Shown here piece after piece: positions 1-11,416 of a stretch of DNA of 64,000 bases. The DNA is from Ziziphus jujuba (lineage: Eukaryota; Streptophyta; Magnoliopsida; Rosales; Rhamnaceae). The stretch lies in assembly GCF_031755915.1 (NCBI RefSeq), contig NC_083390.1, forward strand, positions 17,577,001 to 17,641,000. Direction: 5' to 3'. Under the pieces are notes generated by a model, which was not told where the DNA came from, searched no databases, and saw only the letters and a list, made by a program, of their open reading frames with translations. How positions within the stretch are numbered: position 1 is the stretch's first letter; each line of letters starts with the position of its first letter. Made by a program: the position numbers and the translations under genes.

Positions 1-30
1 AGTGGCTTTTATTTGATAAAATTCTCGGGG

Positions 31-72
31 AAGAGAGAGAAAGAGAGAGAGGAGAGAGAAAGAGAGAGAGAG
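31..72 (+). repeat. GA-rich microsatellite in LTR1
   Basis: Interrupted GA repeat inside LTR1. One of the four inter-copy differences falls here: G at 43, A at 21753, G at 43463. The diverged LTR2 has only a short GA run at the same place (about 3104-3116). Confidence 0.8.
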
Positions 73-790
73 TCCGACCGGTGCCGGAATTTTTCAAATT
101 TTTCGGCCGAATTACTGTACACACACCGGTCAGCAAGGTTCCCCTCCCCATTTCCGGCAAAACCTTAAAGTTTCACGGCGATCGGCCGTCGGACGCGCCC
201 GGATCGGACGTTCGAAGATCGACGGCGAGTTTTTCCCTCCACCGCCGGCCACCGCCGATCGACCCACTTCCGGCCATTTTCCGGCCACACGCGCCAGACA
301 CCCTTCATCCTCTCCTCAAGTCCGGCCGACCCACCAAGTTTCACGGCCATCGGACCACCGATTCGCCGGGATCGGAGCGTTTTCCGGCGAGGGACCGGAA
401 ATCTTCAAACCGTGATTTCTCCGCCGTCCGGCCTCCGTTTGCCTCACCATCGGTCCCGTTGGATTGCTCTCCCCACGATCTACAAATCTGCAAAAAATCA
501 CAGCCAACGGCCACCGCACGCGCTGCCGCCGGCTACGGTTGCCGGTGACCGCGGCGGCTCGCTGGAAGTTACTGTTCCGGCGAGTACCCAGTCTTCCGGC
601 CGGCTCCAGTCCACTGTGTTCGACCTCCTGAACCTGAATCCGGCATCCGTTTCCGCCAATTCGTGATGGTTTGGGAGAATTGCGAAGCCAAAACCCGAAA
701 AGCTTTTCAGCGAGATTCCGACCCCGTCGGGTCCGATCACTGGAAAGTAAGACCGAATCAGTGATCCTCATCACTCGAGCTTCGATTCGG

Positions 791-797
791 TATATAA
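791..797 (+). promoter_or_regulatory. Putative LTR1 TATA box
   Basis: TATATAA lies at the junction of the GC-rich and AT-rich halves of LTR1. The surrounding segment, including CGATTCGGTATATAACTCG, is conserved in the otherwise diverged LTR2 (TATATA at 3825-3830), as expected for a core promoter. The role is inferred from motif and conservation only. Copies: 22501-22507 and 44211-44217. Confidence 0.4.
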
Positions 798-2477
798 CTC
801 GTAACCTTTAGTTATCGTTTGGTGTTCGCTCCCCGGGTACCCATTTGGGGATTACCCGAATAAAATATTAATATTTTTGGTTGGTGCACTGTGGTTGTTT
901 AGGTGCGCGTACGAGTGGCGGAGTTGATCCCGAGGAGGATCTTAGTTGATTTACGCGCTCAAGGTGAGTGACCCACCTTCAAAAATTATTTTGGGCAATT
1001 AATTATGTTTAATTGATATTTAAATTGGTATTTAAATTATGCTCATGTGGTGTGATTTAATTATGGTTTTATTGTGGTTTAATTTATTTATTATGCATGA
1101 GCAAAGTGTATTTCGGTAGTATTTGTATGTGGTTTTAGTATTAATTTTTCGGGCATAATTGGGTTAAATATTTTACGAAAATATTTGTTTAAATTTTATA
1201 AATTATGCCCGCGGTATTTTTATGGTTGCATCTCGTACTTCGAGGAAATTGTGGTTTGTTGGTTATCAATATTTCGTACCGGTTTGATTAAATAAAAATA
1301 TGTGGGATGGTAAGTGTGAGAATTTAATGTATTTTCCACGGTAATTTTGGAAAACGGTACGGTTGGTTATTAATGTTTATTTTTAGACGCACTCATACAG
1401 TATTGGTGTTCTGGTGTATGGACACGTGGTAGCGCGCAGGTATTATGTGGTTTAGCGCGCGGTTATTACTTCACCCATGAGTTGCCATTGGACCGTGGGC
1501 AGGCAAGTTTGTTATTGCGCACAGCCGCCCCCCTCCTTGGCCGGGTTGATGGTTTCAGCAGCGGTACTGTCGAGACGCCGAAGTGCCGTTGCAGGTTTCT
1601 CTCTTTAACCCCCCCGCCAGTCGGTGCTCGGGACGCTGGGTATCGGAGGGCATCACCGGTATATGGTGTGGTGCGTCGGTGTAAATTGCAAATAATGTTT
1701 TAAACCCCAAAGGTGTTCAAAAATTATTTACTATAATTTATTACATTTTAATTATATATTGGGATATGTATTTATTTAATTATTGTTTATCAAATGGTTT
1801 AATCCCTTGGTTTTCGGGAGGTATGTACATTGGGTTTTGCGAAAAGGTTTTAAAAAGGGAACATTTCAAACAGAGCGATTGGTAAGAGTTTTGAGGGAAA
1901 TTATTATTTTCCAACAGTTATTATTATTTATTTATTAATTGTTGGTATTTGTTCTATTCTTTAATTGCTATTAATATTATTTTATTATCACTAAAGGTGT
2001 TCAGTAGTTAGGGTCACTCACTGAGATGATTAGCACCTCACGTTTTCAAGTTCCGTTCCCTTAGGTGCAAGTGGTGGTAGACGTTCTTCCGGAGCGAACC
2101 AAGTTTTCCGCTGCTGTTGTGTTTCGAGAAGTACTCATGTACTCTTTCATTTCAGTGTATTATTTCTTTCAGCCTTGTTGTATTTCTGTTGGTTAGCACT
2201 TCTTAAAGCTCTGTATACTATTGGGATACTTATGTTTTATTTATGCACTGGACTGTTGTTGTTTTTGAGAAGTGCTGAAATTTGTGGAACAATTTGTAGT
2301 TTGCGGGAGGAATAAGGGGATGAGTATAGAAGTGTGTTTTCAGTGCAGGTAATTTGTGGTAAGTCCATCCCTTAGGAGAGGCTCTGCTGGATTTTCCATT
2401 GGAGGGTCCGGTAGGGTTTCCCTGGGATCAGGGCTTGTCTAGGGTTCCGGGGAAGGAATTCTGGACAGGTCCTGACA

Positions 2478-2744
2478 TAGACACTGGTGCCACCCATAAC
2501 TTTTGCTCAGAAAATGAAATAAAAAGATTAAGCTTAAGCCTGGATAGAGATACAAGTCAAATGAAGATTGTTAACTCTAGAGTTCTAGATGAGGTGGGTT
2601 TGGCAAACAAGTTTCTTTCAAGTTAGGATCTTGAAGAAGACCATCTGGATTTGATTGTGGCTTCGATGGATGATTTCAATGTCATGTTAGACATGGATTT
2701 TATAAGTGGAGAAGAAAGCAATCCTCATTCTCTCTGCCAATACA
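2478..2744 (+). pseudogene. Gag-pol aspartic protease remnant, right part, copy 1
   Basis: The frame starting in the 5-bp target-site duplication reads DTGATHNF, the active-site motif of Ty3/gypsy retropepsin, and continues through a typical protease body. It meets an in-frame TAG at 2624-2626, then resumes in the same frame to DDFNVMLDMDF, which matches the C-terminal part of the gypsy protease domain (family pattern D-D-F-x-V-x-L-x-M-D-F). LTR1 was inserted exactly at the codon for the catalytic Asp; the left piece of the same fragment is at 21182-21241. No gag, reverse transcriptase or integrase was seen nearby, so this is an old fragment. It ends where LTR2 homology begins, near 2745. Confidence 0.8.
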
Positions 2745-5549
2745 CGTTGGCACGAGTTCGTAGACTAGTAACACGTTGAAAACGGAGCTACGGTTTGAAA
2801 GTTATGAGCAAAACAAGTTAAGGTCCAAATAGTCCAAGGGGTGCCCAAGTTGACTTTTTATTTATGGGGAAATGAGCTTTCAATCATGCATCGTTGTGAA
2901 GTGCTCGTCGATACGAGTTCACAGACTAGCGGCACGCTTAAAACGGACATCCGGTTAAAAAGTTATGAACGCGTGAAGTTTGCCGGATACCGTAAATATT
3001 TTTGAGTCGATGAACAGTGAAATGCCATGTGTCGTCACCTGATTGGTCCATGTGGATGAACAATGTCTCCACTGTGGCTTTTATTTGACAAAAATCTTGG
3101 GGAAGAGAGAGAGAGAACCCAACCGGCCGCCGGATTCCGATCAATTTTCCAGCCGATTCTCATTACACGCGCCGGCCAAACGGAAGCCTCTCCTCATTTC
3201 CGGCCAAACCCCAAAATCTCACGACCGCCGGCTGCCGGATGCGCCCGAATCGAGGCGCCAAAGCTCGGCGGTGATTTTTTCCTCCACCGTCGTTTGACCC
3301 CTTTCCGGCCGTTTTCCGGCCACACGTGCCAGCCACCCCTCACCACCTCCTCATTTCCAGCCAGCCCACCAAATTTCACGGCCACCGGACCTCCGACGCG
3401 CCGGGATCGGAGCTTTTTCCGGCGAGGCACCGAAAATCTTCAAACCCCAATTTCTCTGCCGTCCGGCCTCCGTTTGCCTCACCGCCGGTCCCGTTGGATT
3501 CCTCTCCACTCGATCTACAAATCTGCAAAAAATCTCAGCCAGTGGCCACGGCACGCGCCGCCGCCGGCGACGGTTGCCGGTGACCGCTGCGGCTTGCCCG
3601 AAGTTACTGTTCCAGCGAGTACCCAGTTGCACCGCCGATCCCTCCCGACTGTTTTTGACCTCCTGAATCCAAATCCGGCATCCTTTTCTGCCAATTCACG
3701 ATGGTTTGGGAGAATTGCGGAGTCGAAACTCGAAAGCTTTCCGGCGAGATTCCGACCACCTCGGGTCCGATCACCGGAAAGTAAGACTGAATCCGTGATC
3801 CTCATCACTCGAGCTTCGATTCGGTATATAACTCGTAAATTTTAGATATCGTTTGGTGTTCGCTCCCCGGGTACCCATTTGGGAGTTACCCGATTAAAAT
3901 ATTAATATTTGTGGTTTGGTGTATTATGGATATTAAGGATATTATGGATATCCTTGATTGAGATACGTGCTTAAGGTGAGTGACCCACCTTCAAATTAAT
4001 TTTGGGAATTAAATTGGTGAATATTATGTGTGATTTGAATATTTGGAATTTAAATTCTATGTGCCAAATATTTATTTGATTTATTGTGGAATTATTGGTG
4101 AATTTATTTTGATTAAAGAAAATATGCATTATATAAATTTATGCAAATGTGAAAATTATTTTATGGTATTGAGGATTGCGAAATTCTTGTGGTTTTAACA
4201 TTAAATTGGGCATGATTTGATTTTCAAATATTTCAAGGAAAATATTTGTTTATGTTGGTGACTTCAATTTTTTTATAAAGTATGCCCATGGGATATTATA
4301 TGATTTAATTTATTATATTTCAAGAATTATTTATGCTATTGGGAAAAATTAGAATATTTAAATTGGTGGATTTGGGAGTTGGTGGAGTTGAATTTTTATG
4401 GAATTTATGGCGTTGATTATAAAGAAATTGTGGAGAATTTCCGGGTTTAATTGGATGGAATAAACCCAGTATATTTAAGGAAAATTTGACATTTTGAGAT
4501 ATAAAATAAATATGTGGATTTTATGATTTTTAGATGCACCGTGCACGTACTGGTGTTCTGTTTATATGTGATATGGTTAGTGTGCACACGGATGTGATTA
4601 GCGCGTAGGTGGGTGTGAGTAGCGCGCAGGTGATTTTATGAGGTTGTCCTGTGGTTGCCATCGGATGAGGGTAGGCCGCCCCTCCATGGCCGGGACACCA
4701 GTTAGCAGCGGCGCAGTGGGACGCCACGCGATCGTATGCCAGTTTCTTTCTATAACCTCCTGTCTGGCGGTACCTTAGGATACTAGGTACTGTTGGCGCC
4801 ACTGGTATATAGTGGGTGCATCAAGTGATTTTCAGAACTGGGATTTTAAAATAAATATTTTGAACTGTATTGGAATTAAAAATATAATTATTACTGTTTC
4901 TGGTATTTATTTGATGTCTTGATTTTCGGGGAATACGAACAAAGGGTTTTGTGAAAAGGTTTTAAAAGGGGAACTTTTCCAACCGAGAGAATTGTAAGGG
5001 TTTTGAGAGAAATTATTATTTCCAATTAATTATTATTTATCTACTTTACTACCGTGGTATTATATTGTATAGTAGATAGGGTCACTCACTGAGATGATTA
5101 GTATCTCATATTTTCAAATTCTGTTCCTCTAGATACCAGGTTGTCGGTGTTCATCCGGAGCGGATTTGATCTTCATCGCTGTCTTAGTTCGTGAAGTACC
5201 CTGTTCTTCCTTTACTGCAGTTGTAATACTTATTTCACTCTTGCTGTATTCTATACTTAGTAGTACTTCATGAAGCTCTGTATACTGTATGGGATACTTA
5301 TGTATTTATTATGCACTGGATTACTGTTATTTATTTTGAAGTGCTGAAATTTGTGGATTCAACTTGTAGTATCGTGGGAGGAATAAGGGGATGATTTTTT
5401 TAGAAGTGTGTTTTCAGTGCAGAAATTTGTGGTAAGTCCATCCCTTAGGGGAGGTTCTGCCAGATTTTCCATTGGAGGATCCGGTAGGGTTTCCCTGGGA
5501 TCAGGGCTTGTCTAGGGTTCCGGTGAGAAATTTTGGACGGGTCCTGACA
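2745..5549 (+). mobile_element. Diverged, 5'-truncated gypsy-type LTR (LTR2), copy 1
   Basis: This segment follows LTR1 in order over nearly its full length: the GCACG...AAAACGGA motifs, the GC-rich block, the TATA segment (3825), the AT-rich block, and the end in GGTCCTGACA. It differs by many substitutions and small indels. Homology starts only about 130 bp inside LTR1, so the TG end is missing and no target-site duplication can be assigned. The left neighbour is protease sequence and the right neighbour is a MULE. It contains a 260-codon open frame at 3063-3845 in the GC-rich block, which I regard as non-coding. The left boundary is uncertain by about 10 bp. Confidence 0.8.
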
Positions 5550-5608
5550 CATACGACCTCATGAATTACCACAAGCTTGTGACAAGTAGATACTTAGTAT
5601 GTTTTGAA

Positions 5609-8245
5609 ATGGTAAACCCTTTGTGCTCAATATCACAAATTTCAGTTTTACTATTCTATGATGAAACATGGAGTGTATGTTCTGAAGGTACCTGGAGATA
5701 CCAATGTCAAAGAAGGAAGATTATACGTATCAAAAGGAATTGTACGTTGGCAGAACTTGAAGATGTTGTCTACAATGCTCTCAACTTAGATTCTACACAA
5801 CATCAATTAATCTTCAAGTTCATATACCATGTGTGTTTGTCATGTGAGCCGTACATTGTGGAAAATGATGAAGACCTACAAAGTTTTATAGAAGAGTATA
5901 GTTCACAGAGACATCAAGACAGATCTCCACTTATTGTTGATGTGTTGTCCAGGGTTCCACAAAGTATTAATATTGCTGGATGTGTTGTGAATAGGATACC
6001 TACAAGTTCAGGATTTATGACTATTGCCCCACTATCTGCAGTTCCCGAGACAGCTACTTGTACCTTTGATGCTGATATGCAATCCCCATCGATCGAACTT
6101 TATGTGCCGAAAACTCAACCTGGATTCTCTGAAAATCAAATTTTTGAAAACAATGTGCAATCTGTGGAACATGATCATGATAATGAGCGCTTCAACATTA
6201 ATGAAATGAATGAATATCGTGAACATGATTATGATCAAGATGAACAATTTGAGGTTGAGGTCAACACTGATCGTAGTGAAGATAGGTTACGAGACATTTG
6301 TTTGACCCAACATTCGGGACTTTCAGGTGGTGATAGTTGACATGGTGAGTCTCCTTATGGTAGTAGTCCAATTGATAATATGAATGATGATGTGCTTGCC
6401 TCTCCTTGTACCGAAACTCATTTGGACATTCGACAGGATTCTAACGCAACCATGGCTGAACTTAGGGTTAACCATCGCTTCTCATCCGTCAATGCCCATG
6501 AAATCATTTGAATCAACCAACTCTTTGCGAGTAAGAATGCACTACAGAAGAAGATTAGTCTTTATGCATTAAGGAGAAATTTTGAATTCAAGGTAAAGAA
6601 GTCAGATAAAGTCCGATATGAGGTTGTATGTGCAAACGACAATTGCATGTGGCGAATGCGTGCTACCAAACTACATGGTGATAATACAGAGGCCTTCATG
6701 ATTAGGGCCTTCAAGGATGAGCATATTTGCTTTTTAAATATCATGAAAAGGGATCATCGTCAAGCAACAAGTTCAGTTATCGGAGACATCATCCAGCCAA
6801 CGTTTGATGGGATTTCAAGGCAATACAAACCTCGAGATATCGTGCATGACATTCGCTCTAATTACGGAGTAAACATAAGCTACAACAAAGCATGGGCCGC
6901 TAAAGAAGTTGCACTATCAGTTTTGTGGGGCACGCCAGAAGATTCATATGCAAAACTTCCTTTATGGAGTCATGTTTTGAAAAGCAAAAATCCGAGCACA
7001 TTTACTCGAATTGAAACTGACGATCAAAACAGGTTTTTATATTTTTTCATGGCACTTGGAGCTAGCATTAGAGGGTTTTAGCATATGCGGAGAGTCATAG
7101 CTGTCGATGGAACTACACTGAAGAATAGATATAGAGGTTTGTTATATATTGCATCATGTTTGGATGGGAACAATCAAATTTATCCACTTGCTTATGGAAT
7201 AGGCCATGGGGAGACGGATGCGGCTTACACGTGGTTTTTTGAAAGCTTTAAAGAAGCTTTTGGGGATGATCCGAATATAGCTTTTATATCGGATAGACAT
7301 AAGAGCATTGCAAAAGCAATACGTACAGTTTTCCCTAATAATCACCATGGCCACTGCACATATCATCTTGGTACAAATTTATGTGCTAAGAAGTTTAAAG
7401 GTAATATCAATGCGATTATATCAACTTTTAATGATGCAGCTAGAGCATATATTGTTGAGGATTTTGATAAGGCCATGCAACTTTTAGAAGGGGTTAGTAT
7501 TGAAGCTGTACAATATCTTAAGGATGCAAATCCTTCAAAATGGGCTAGATCACATTTTCTGGGCAATAGATACAACATAATAACAACTAACATTGCAAAG
7601 AGCATGAACTCTGTGCTTATTGATGCTAGGGATAAACCTGTTTTGCCATTACTAGATCACATTCGTGATGTCTTGCAAAGGTGGTGGTATGAACGTTGAA
7701 CTAACACAGCTACAATGCAAACTCTTGTTACCAATTGGTTGGAAAAAATCATGCATGAGCGCTCAAATAATGGCAGAGGCTTATGTGTTGTGCCAATGAA
7801 CTTATATGAGTTTCAAGTTATTGGCCATGGCATCTTCGTTGGAGTTGTTAACTTAGAAAATAAGACGTGCTCATGCAAGGAATTTGACATTGATGGATTT
7901 CCTTGTGTCCATGCAATTGCAGCATGTAAGCATCGACATATTGCTCCATATTTCCTTTGCTCAGCGCATTACTCAGTTGACTCACTCCGTGATGCATATT
8001 CGAAAACCATATATCCACTTGGAGATAAATGTCAGTGGCATGCTCCAGATGATGTCATAAACCAGGTTGTACTTCCACCTCAAATTGGCAAACAGTCAGG
8101 AAGACCGAGAAAGAAGAGGATTCAATCTCAAGGAGAGGAGCGTCATCAATATAGATGCGGGAGGTGCAAACAAGTTGGTCATAGCAGCCAATCATGCTTC
8201 ACCGTCATACCTCTTGATAGCACTACCAACCAACAGCACCATTGA
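5609..8245 (+). pseudogene. MULE (Mutator-like) transposase pseudogene, copy 1
   Basis: One continuous frame, about 878 codons from ATG 5609 to TGA 8243, interrupted only by four in-frame stops: TGA 6338, TGA 6509, TAG 7079, TGA 7697. There is no frameshift. Domain order is that of plant MULE transposases: N-terminal region (to about 5960), an acidic linker (about 6160-6330), a Mut-type DNA-binding domain (about 6512-6800), the MULE transposase core with the first Asp in AVDGTTLK (codon 7106) and the second in ISDRH (7292) plus the CTYH motif, a SWIM zinc finger CSCKEF...CVH (from 7868), and a CCHC knuckle C-x2-C-x4-H-x4-C at 8156-8197. The position where MULEs usually have Glu in TTNxxES is Lys (7598-7600). 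LTR2 ends only 59 bp before the ATG, so the original 5' end is gone. It is not expected to be active. Confidence 0.92.
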
Positions 8246-8699
8246 ACCAAAGGCCCATCAATCGCGCGATGCTATATTCAGACAATGGGGCCATGTTATG
8301 CGGTATGCGTGTGCATGCAATGTAGTCAGGAATGCAATTAGTTGCTCAACCGCATAACATGTGTTTTGGCATAATAGACATTGGTTTTATGTGTTCTTTT
8401 GTTGTCAAATTCATCTGTCGTATTATTTTGATAACATGTCATTCCGTGTTCAGTTTTTGGATCAGTTGTTTGTATGTTTCTTACTATTGCACGGATGATA
8501 TTACTGCCCAATGGTAATGACCGATGCATCGTCGGTAATTGACATTTGTACACCGTCGTAAAAGAATCACCACAATTCCATCCGACAATTTCAATCATGC
8601 GTGTTCCAACCAATAACATGCTAAATATAGCATTATTAACGATAAATTCTGACAAAGTAAGCAATCAAACGGCATTAAAAAATGACAACGTTCAATTTG
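8246..8699. other. Spacer between MULE relic and fold-back array
   Basis: No gene is recognised. The stretch is probably 3' untranslated or terminal sequence of the MULE. Short open frames on both strands have no recognisable motif. Equivalent segments: 29956-30409 and 51666-52119. Confidence 0.5.
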
Positions 8700-10300
8700 T
8701 TTTTGCTTCAAAAAGTACCATAGGTTTCGTCAGTAATTACAGAAACCCCTATGGTAATCACATTTTACCAATTTTTTGGGCCCCACAAGTCACCTTACGT
8801 GTGTTAAATGAAAAAACATGCAACATATGGATTATCAAATGATCGTAATGAGAGAAAATCCCAAAATTGCTTAAAAAGCTCTCAAATTGGCCAAAAAAAT
8901 ACGATGACTGTAGACCTTCGGTAATTCTTGATGAAACCTTCGGTAACCAACATATACTCTCTGGAAAATTACTGTAGATGTCATCGGTAATTATCGAAAC
9001 CCCAGTGGTAATCACATTTTACCAATGTTATGGCCTCCACAAGTCCCATAATGTGCGTTAAATGCAAAAACATGCAAAATATGGACTTTAAAATTATCCT
9101 AAGGAGGGAAATCCCCAAAATCATTGAAAAAGTTCTCAAATTGGCTAAGAATTTATGATGACTATAGACCTTCGGTAATTCTCGATGAAACCTTCGATAA
9201 CCAACATATACCCTCTGGAAAAATTACTGATGGTTTCATCAGGAATTACGGAAACCCCTATGGTAATCACATTTTACCAATTTTTTGAGCCCCACAAGTC
9301 CCCTTACCTGTGTTAAATGAAAAACCATGCAAAATATGGATTCTAAAATTATCCTAAGGAGGGAAAACCCCAAAATATCTGAAAAGTTTCTCAAATTGGC
9401 CAAAAAATTACGATAACTGTAGACCTTCGGTAATTCCCGATGAAACATTCGGTAACCAACATATATTCTCTGGAAAAATTACCGTAGGTGTCATCGGTAA
9501 TTATCGAAATCCCAGTGGTAATCACATTTTACCAATGTTATGGCCCTCACAAGTCCCATAATGTGTGTTAAATGTAAAAATATGCAAAATATGGATTTTA
9601 AAATTATCCTAAGGAGGGAAATTCCCAAAATCTCTGAAAAAGTTCTCAAATTGGCCAAAAATTTATGATGACTATAGACCTTCGGTAATTCCCGATAAAA
9701 CCTTCGGTAAGCAACATATACCCTCTGGAAAAATTACCGAAGGTTTTATCGGGAATTACCGAAGGTCTACAGTCATCGTATTTTTTTGGCCAATTTGAGA
9801 TCTTTTTAAGCAATTTTGGGATTTTCTATCATTATGATCATTTGATAATCCATATGTTGCATGTTTTTTCATTTAACACACATAAGGGGACTTGTGGGGT
9901 CCAGAAAATTGGTAAAATGTGATTACCATAGGGGTTTCGGTAATTTCCGATGAACCTTCGGTAATTTTTCCAGAAGGTATATGTTGGTTACCGAAGGTTT
10001 CATCGGGAATTACCGAAGGTCTACAGTCATCCTAATTTTTTGGCCAATTTAAGAAATTTTTCAGATATTTTGGGGTTTTCCCTCCTTAGGATAATTTTAG
10101 AATCCATATTTTGCAAGGTTTTTCATTTAACACACGTAAGGAGACTTATGGGGCCCAAAAAATTGGTAAAATATGATTACCATAGGGGTTTCGATAATTA
10201 CCAATGAAACCTACGGTAAGTTTTCAAGTAAGGACAAATTAATTACCGTAGGTTTCATGGGTAATTACCGAAGGCCCTACAATAATCAAATTTTTGTGCA
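8700..10300. repeat. Fold-back array of about 255-bp repeats, copy 1
   Basis: The left arm (about 8700-9720) holds four direct monomers; the landmark TAGACCTTCGGTAATT recurs at 8911, 9165, 9420 (first base) and 9675, giving a period of 254-255 bp. Monomers alternate between two types recognisable from the sequence around GGTAATCACATTTTACCAA: type A (8744, 9253) and type B (9001, 9511), so the true period is a dimer of about 510 bp. The right arm (about 9734-10300) holds about two monomers in inverted orientation, both type A-like. The centre is a near-perfect hairpin at 9678-9766. This is the architecture of a fold-back or long-TIR MULE with sub-repeated ends. It lies just after the MULE relic and could be its terminus or an independent non-autonomous element. 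Outer boundaries are approximate. Confidence 0.8.
9678..9766. repeat. 33-bp perfect inverted repeat, 23-nt loop (hairpin centre)
   Basis: Positions 9678-9710 are the exact reverse complement of 9734-9766, and imperfect pairing continues outwards for hundreds of bases through the two arms of the fold-back array. Copies: 31388-31476 and 53098-53186. Confidence 0.9.
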
Positions 10301-10764
10301 AATTTGAGAACTTTTTCAAAACTTTGTCTTAGTCTCAACCACTTTGCATCCCTCATATGTTTGACTCATGCAGCCTTGCCTCATTCCTCCGTCACCATGC
10401 AATTTTCCAAAGACTCATATACTAATGTAACATACAAGGTCAGGAAACTATCAAATGACATATTTAACAACCAAAGAATTAAAGAGTGGGCCTTTAAATG
10501 ACATATTTACCAGGGAAAAAAAAAATCAAAGAGTCGTGCAAATTTATGGTTCAAATTATGAATATATTAAATACTCTAAATTATCCAGGATTGTAGAGTT
10601 TCATTAATGATGTTTAACTCTCAATATCTGGTTGACATTGAAAATGAAAAGATCGGTCATTTTTGAAACTTGATTCCCTTAAAAATGGTGATCTATGGAA
10701 GGAAGGACCTAAGCAACCGTATGATCATTTTTATAAACTAAAAATACCAGAACAAGCATAACAA
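10301..10764. other. Spacer, no gene recognised
   Basis: AT-rich sequence between the fold-back array and the end of the TBL fragment, probably including the former 3' untranslated region of the latter. The small plus-strand open frame at 10304-10501 has no recognisable domain. Equivalents: 32011-32474 and 53721-54184. Confidence 0.5.
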
Positions 10765-11325
10765 TTATGAGAAATGCATAAAAATTTGATTCCAAGTATC
10801 TAGAAGACCAGCAATACACCAATGGTTACAGTCCATGCGCCTAAAGCCATTATAAAAGCCAGGATGTGCATCTTTTCTGAGTTGTGATAGAGTTGTTATG
10901 TCCAGCAGATGAACATGTTTTCTCATTCCAGTTAATACATCTTTCACCACATATAATTCCTTGGGCAATCCGCCTCGATAGAATGATCCACTTAGGAGTT
11001 TTGTCTCATTTCCACAGTTTGTCACCCCTAGCTCATTCCAATCCCTTGCCACTAAATATGAAAAGGAAAAAAAAAAGAAAGAAAAAAAAAAGCATCAAAG
11101 AAATTCACGAAATTAATTTTTGGTTTTCAAAAAAAAAATTGGTGATGGGAAAGAAGTAAACTTAATGGTAGTGGGTAACAGAAATTCCTTGGAAGATGAC
11201 TTTGGTTTTGCTATGATTCATAGTAGAATCCACCCACTTAGCCCATGTTGTCACACCTTTATGAAAAGCAACCATACAATTCATGTCTTTGAGAGTTTGG
11301 TTACCATCTTGAGAATTTAAATGCT
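10765..11325 (-). pseudogene. TBL/DUF231 (PC-esterase) C-terminal gene fragment, copy 1
   Basis: Two minus-strand exon-like blocks encode the C-terminal third of a trichome-birefringence-like protein, a family of Golgi polysaccharide O-acetyltransferases. The block 11325-11165 reads [10 protein letters not shown]...TWAKWVD...FQGISVTHY, the family's FQGISPTHY region. The block about 11053-10765 reads ARDWNE...LDITTLSQLRKDAHPGFY...DCNHWC...DTWNQ and ends at TAA 10765. It keeps the D-x-x-H catalytic motif (DCNH). Missing are the N-terminal half, the GDS block and everything before DGNQ; a TGA lies just upstream in frame. The acceptor before the last block is good (TTTAG), but no GT donor in the right phase follows THY, and an in-frame TAA appears instead. 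I conclude it is a decayed fragment. Confidence 0.75.
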
Positions 11326-11416
11326 CTCTTTCAAGTCCTCAAGAACTAAAGTGAAGGCAGTTCATGGGGATGCAGATTGGACAAAATAGGAAAACAAAAG
11401 TAGCAGAGAAAAGAAG

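Larger units (their letters stand above)
1..2477 (+). mobile_element. Solo gypsy-type LTR (LTR1), 3' 2,477 bp, copy 1
   Basis: This is the 3' part of a 2,946-bp LTR whose first 469 bp lie before the window; complete copies are at 21242 and 42952. The LTR begins TGTAACACCCC and ends GGTCCTGACA, so it has the TG...CA termini of LTR elements. It is followed by TAGAC, the same 5 bp that precede the complete copies. No primer-binding site follows, so it is a solo LTR. Composition is split: a GA-rich tract (31-72) and a GC-rich block (about 75-770), then a strongly AT-rich block with a GC island near 1420-1680. It shares its body with LTR2 at 2745-5549. Assignment to Ty3/gypsy rests on the related protease fragment around it and on the general look of the termini. 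Confidence 0.85.

Noticed and set aside
81..774. Open frames of 60-187 codons in the GC-rich block of LTR1 (both strands)
   Set aside because: They lie inside an LTR, overlap in several frames on both strands, are rich in Pro/Arg/Ser from GC bias, and the matching frame is not preserved in LTR2.
3063..3845. 260-codon open frame in LTR2
   Set aside because: Long only because the GC-rich block has few stops; no domain is recognisable and LTR1 does not keep the same frame.
7154..7605. Antisense open frames under the MULE transposase
   Set aside because: They are shadows of the plus-strand coding frame with no recognisable features.
8911..10030. Regular repeats reminiscent of a CRISPR array
   Set aside because: Period about 255 bp, diverged monomers, inverted second arm, eukaryotic context; this is a fold-back repeat.
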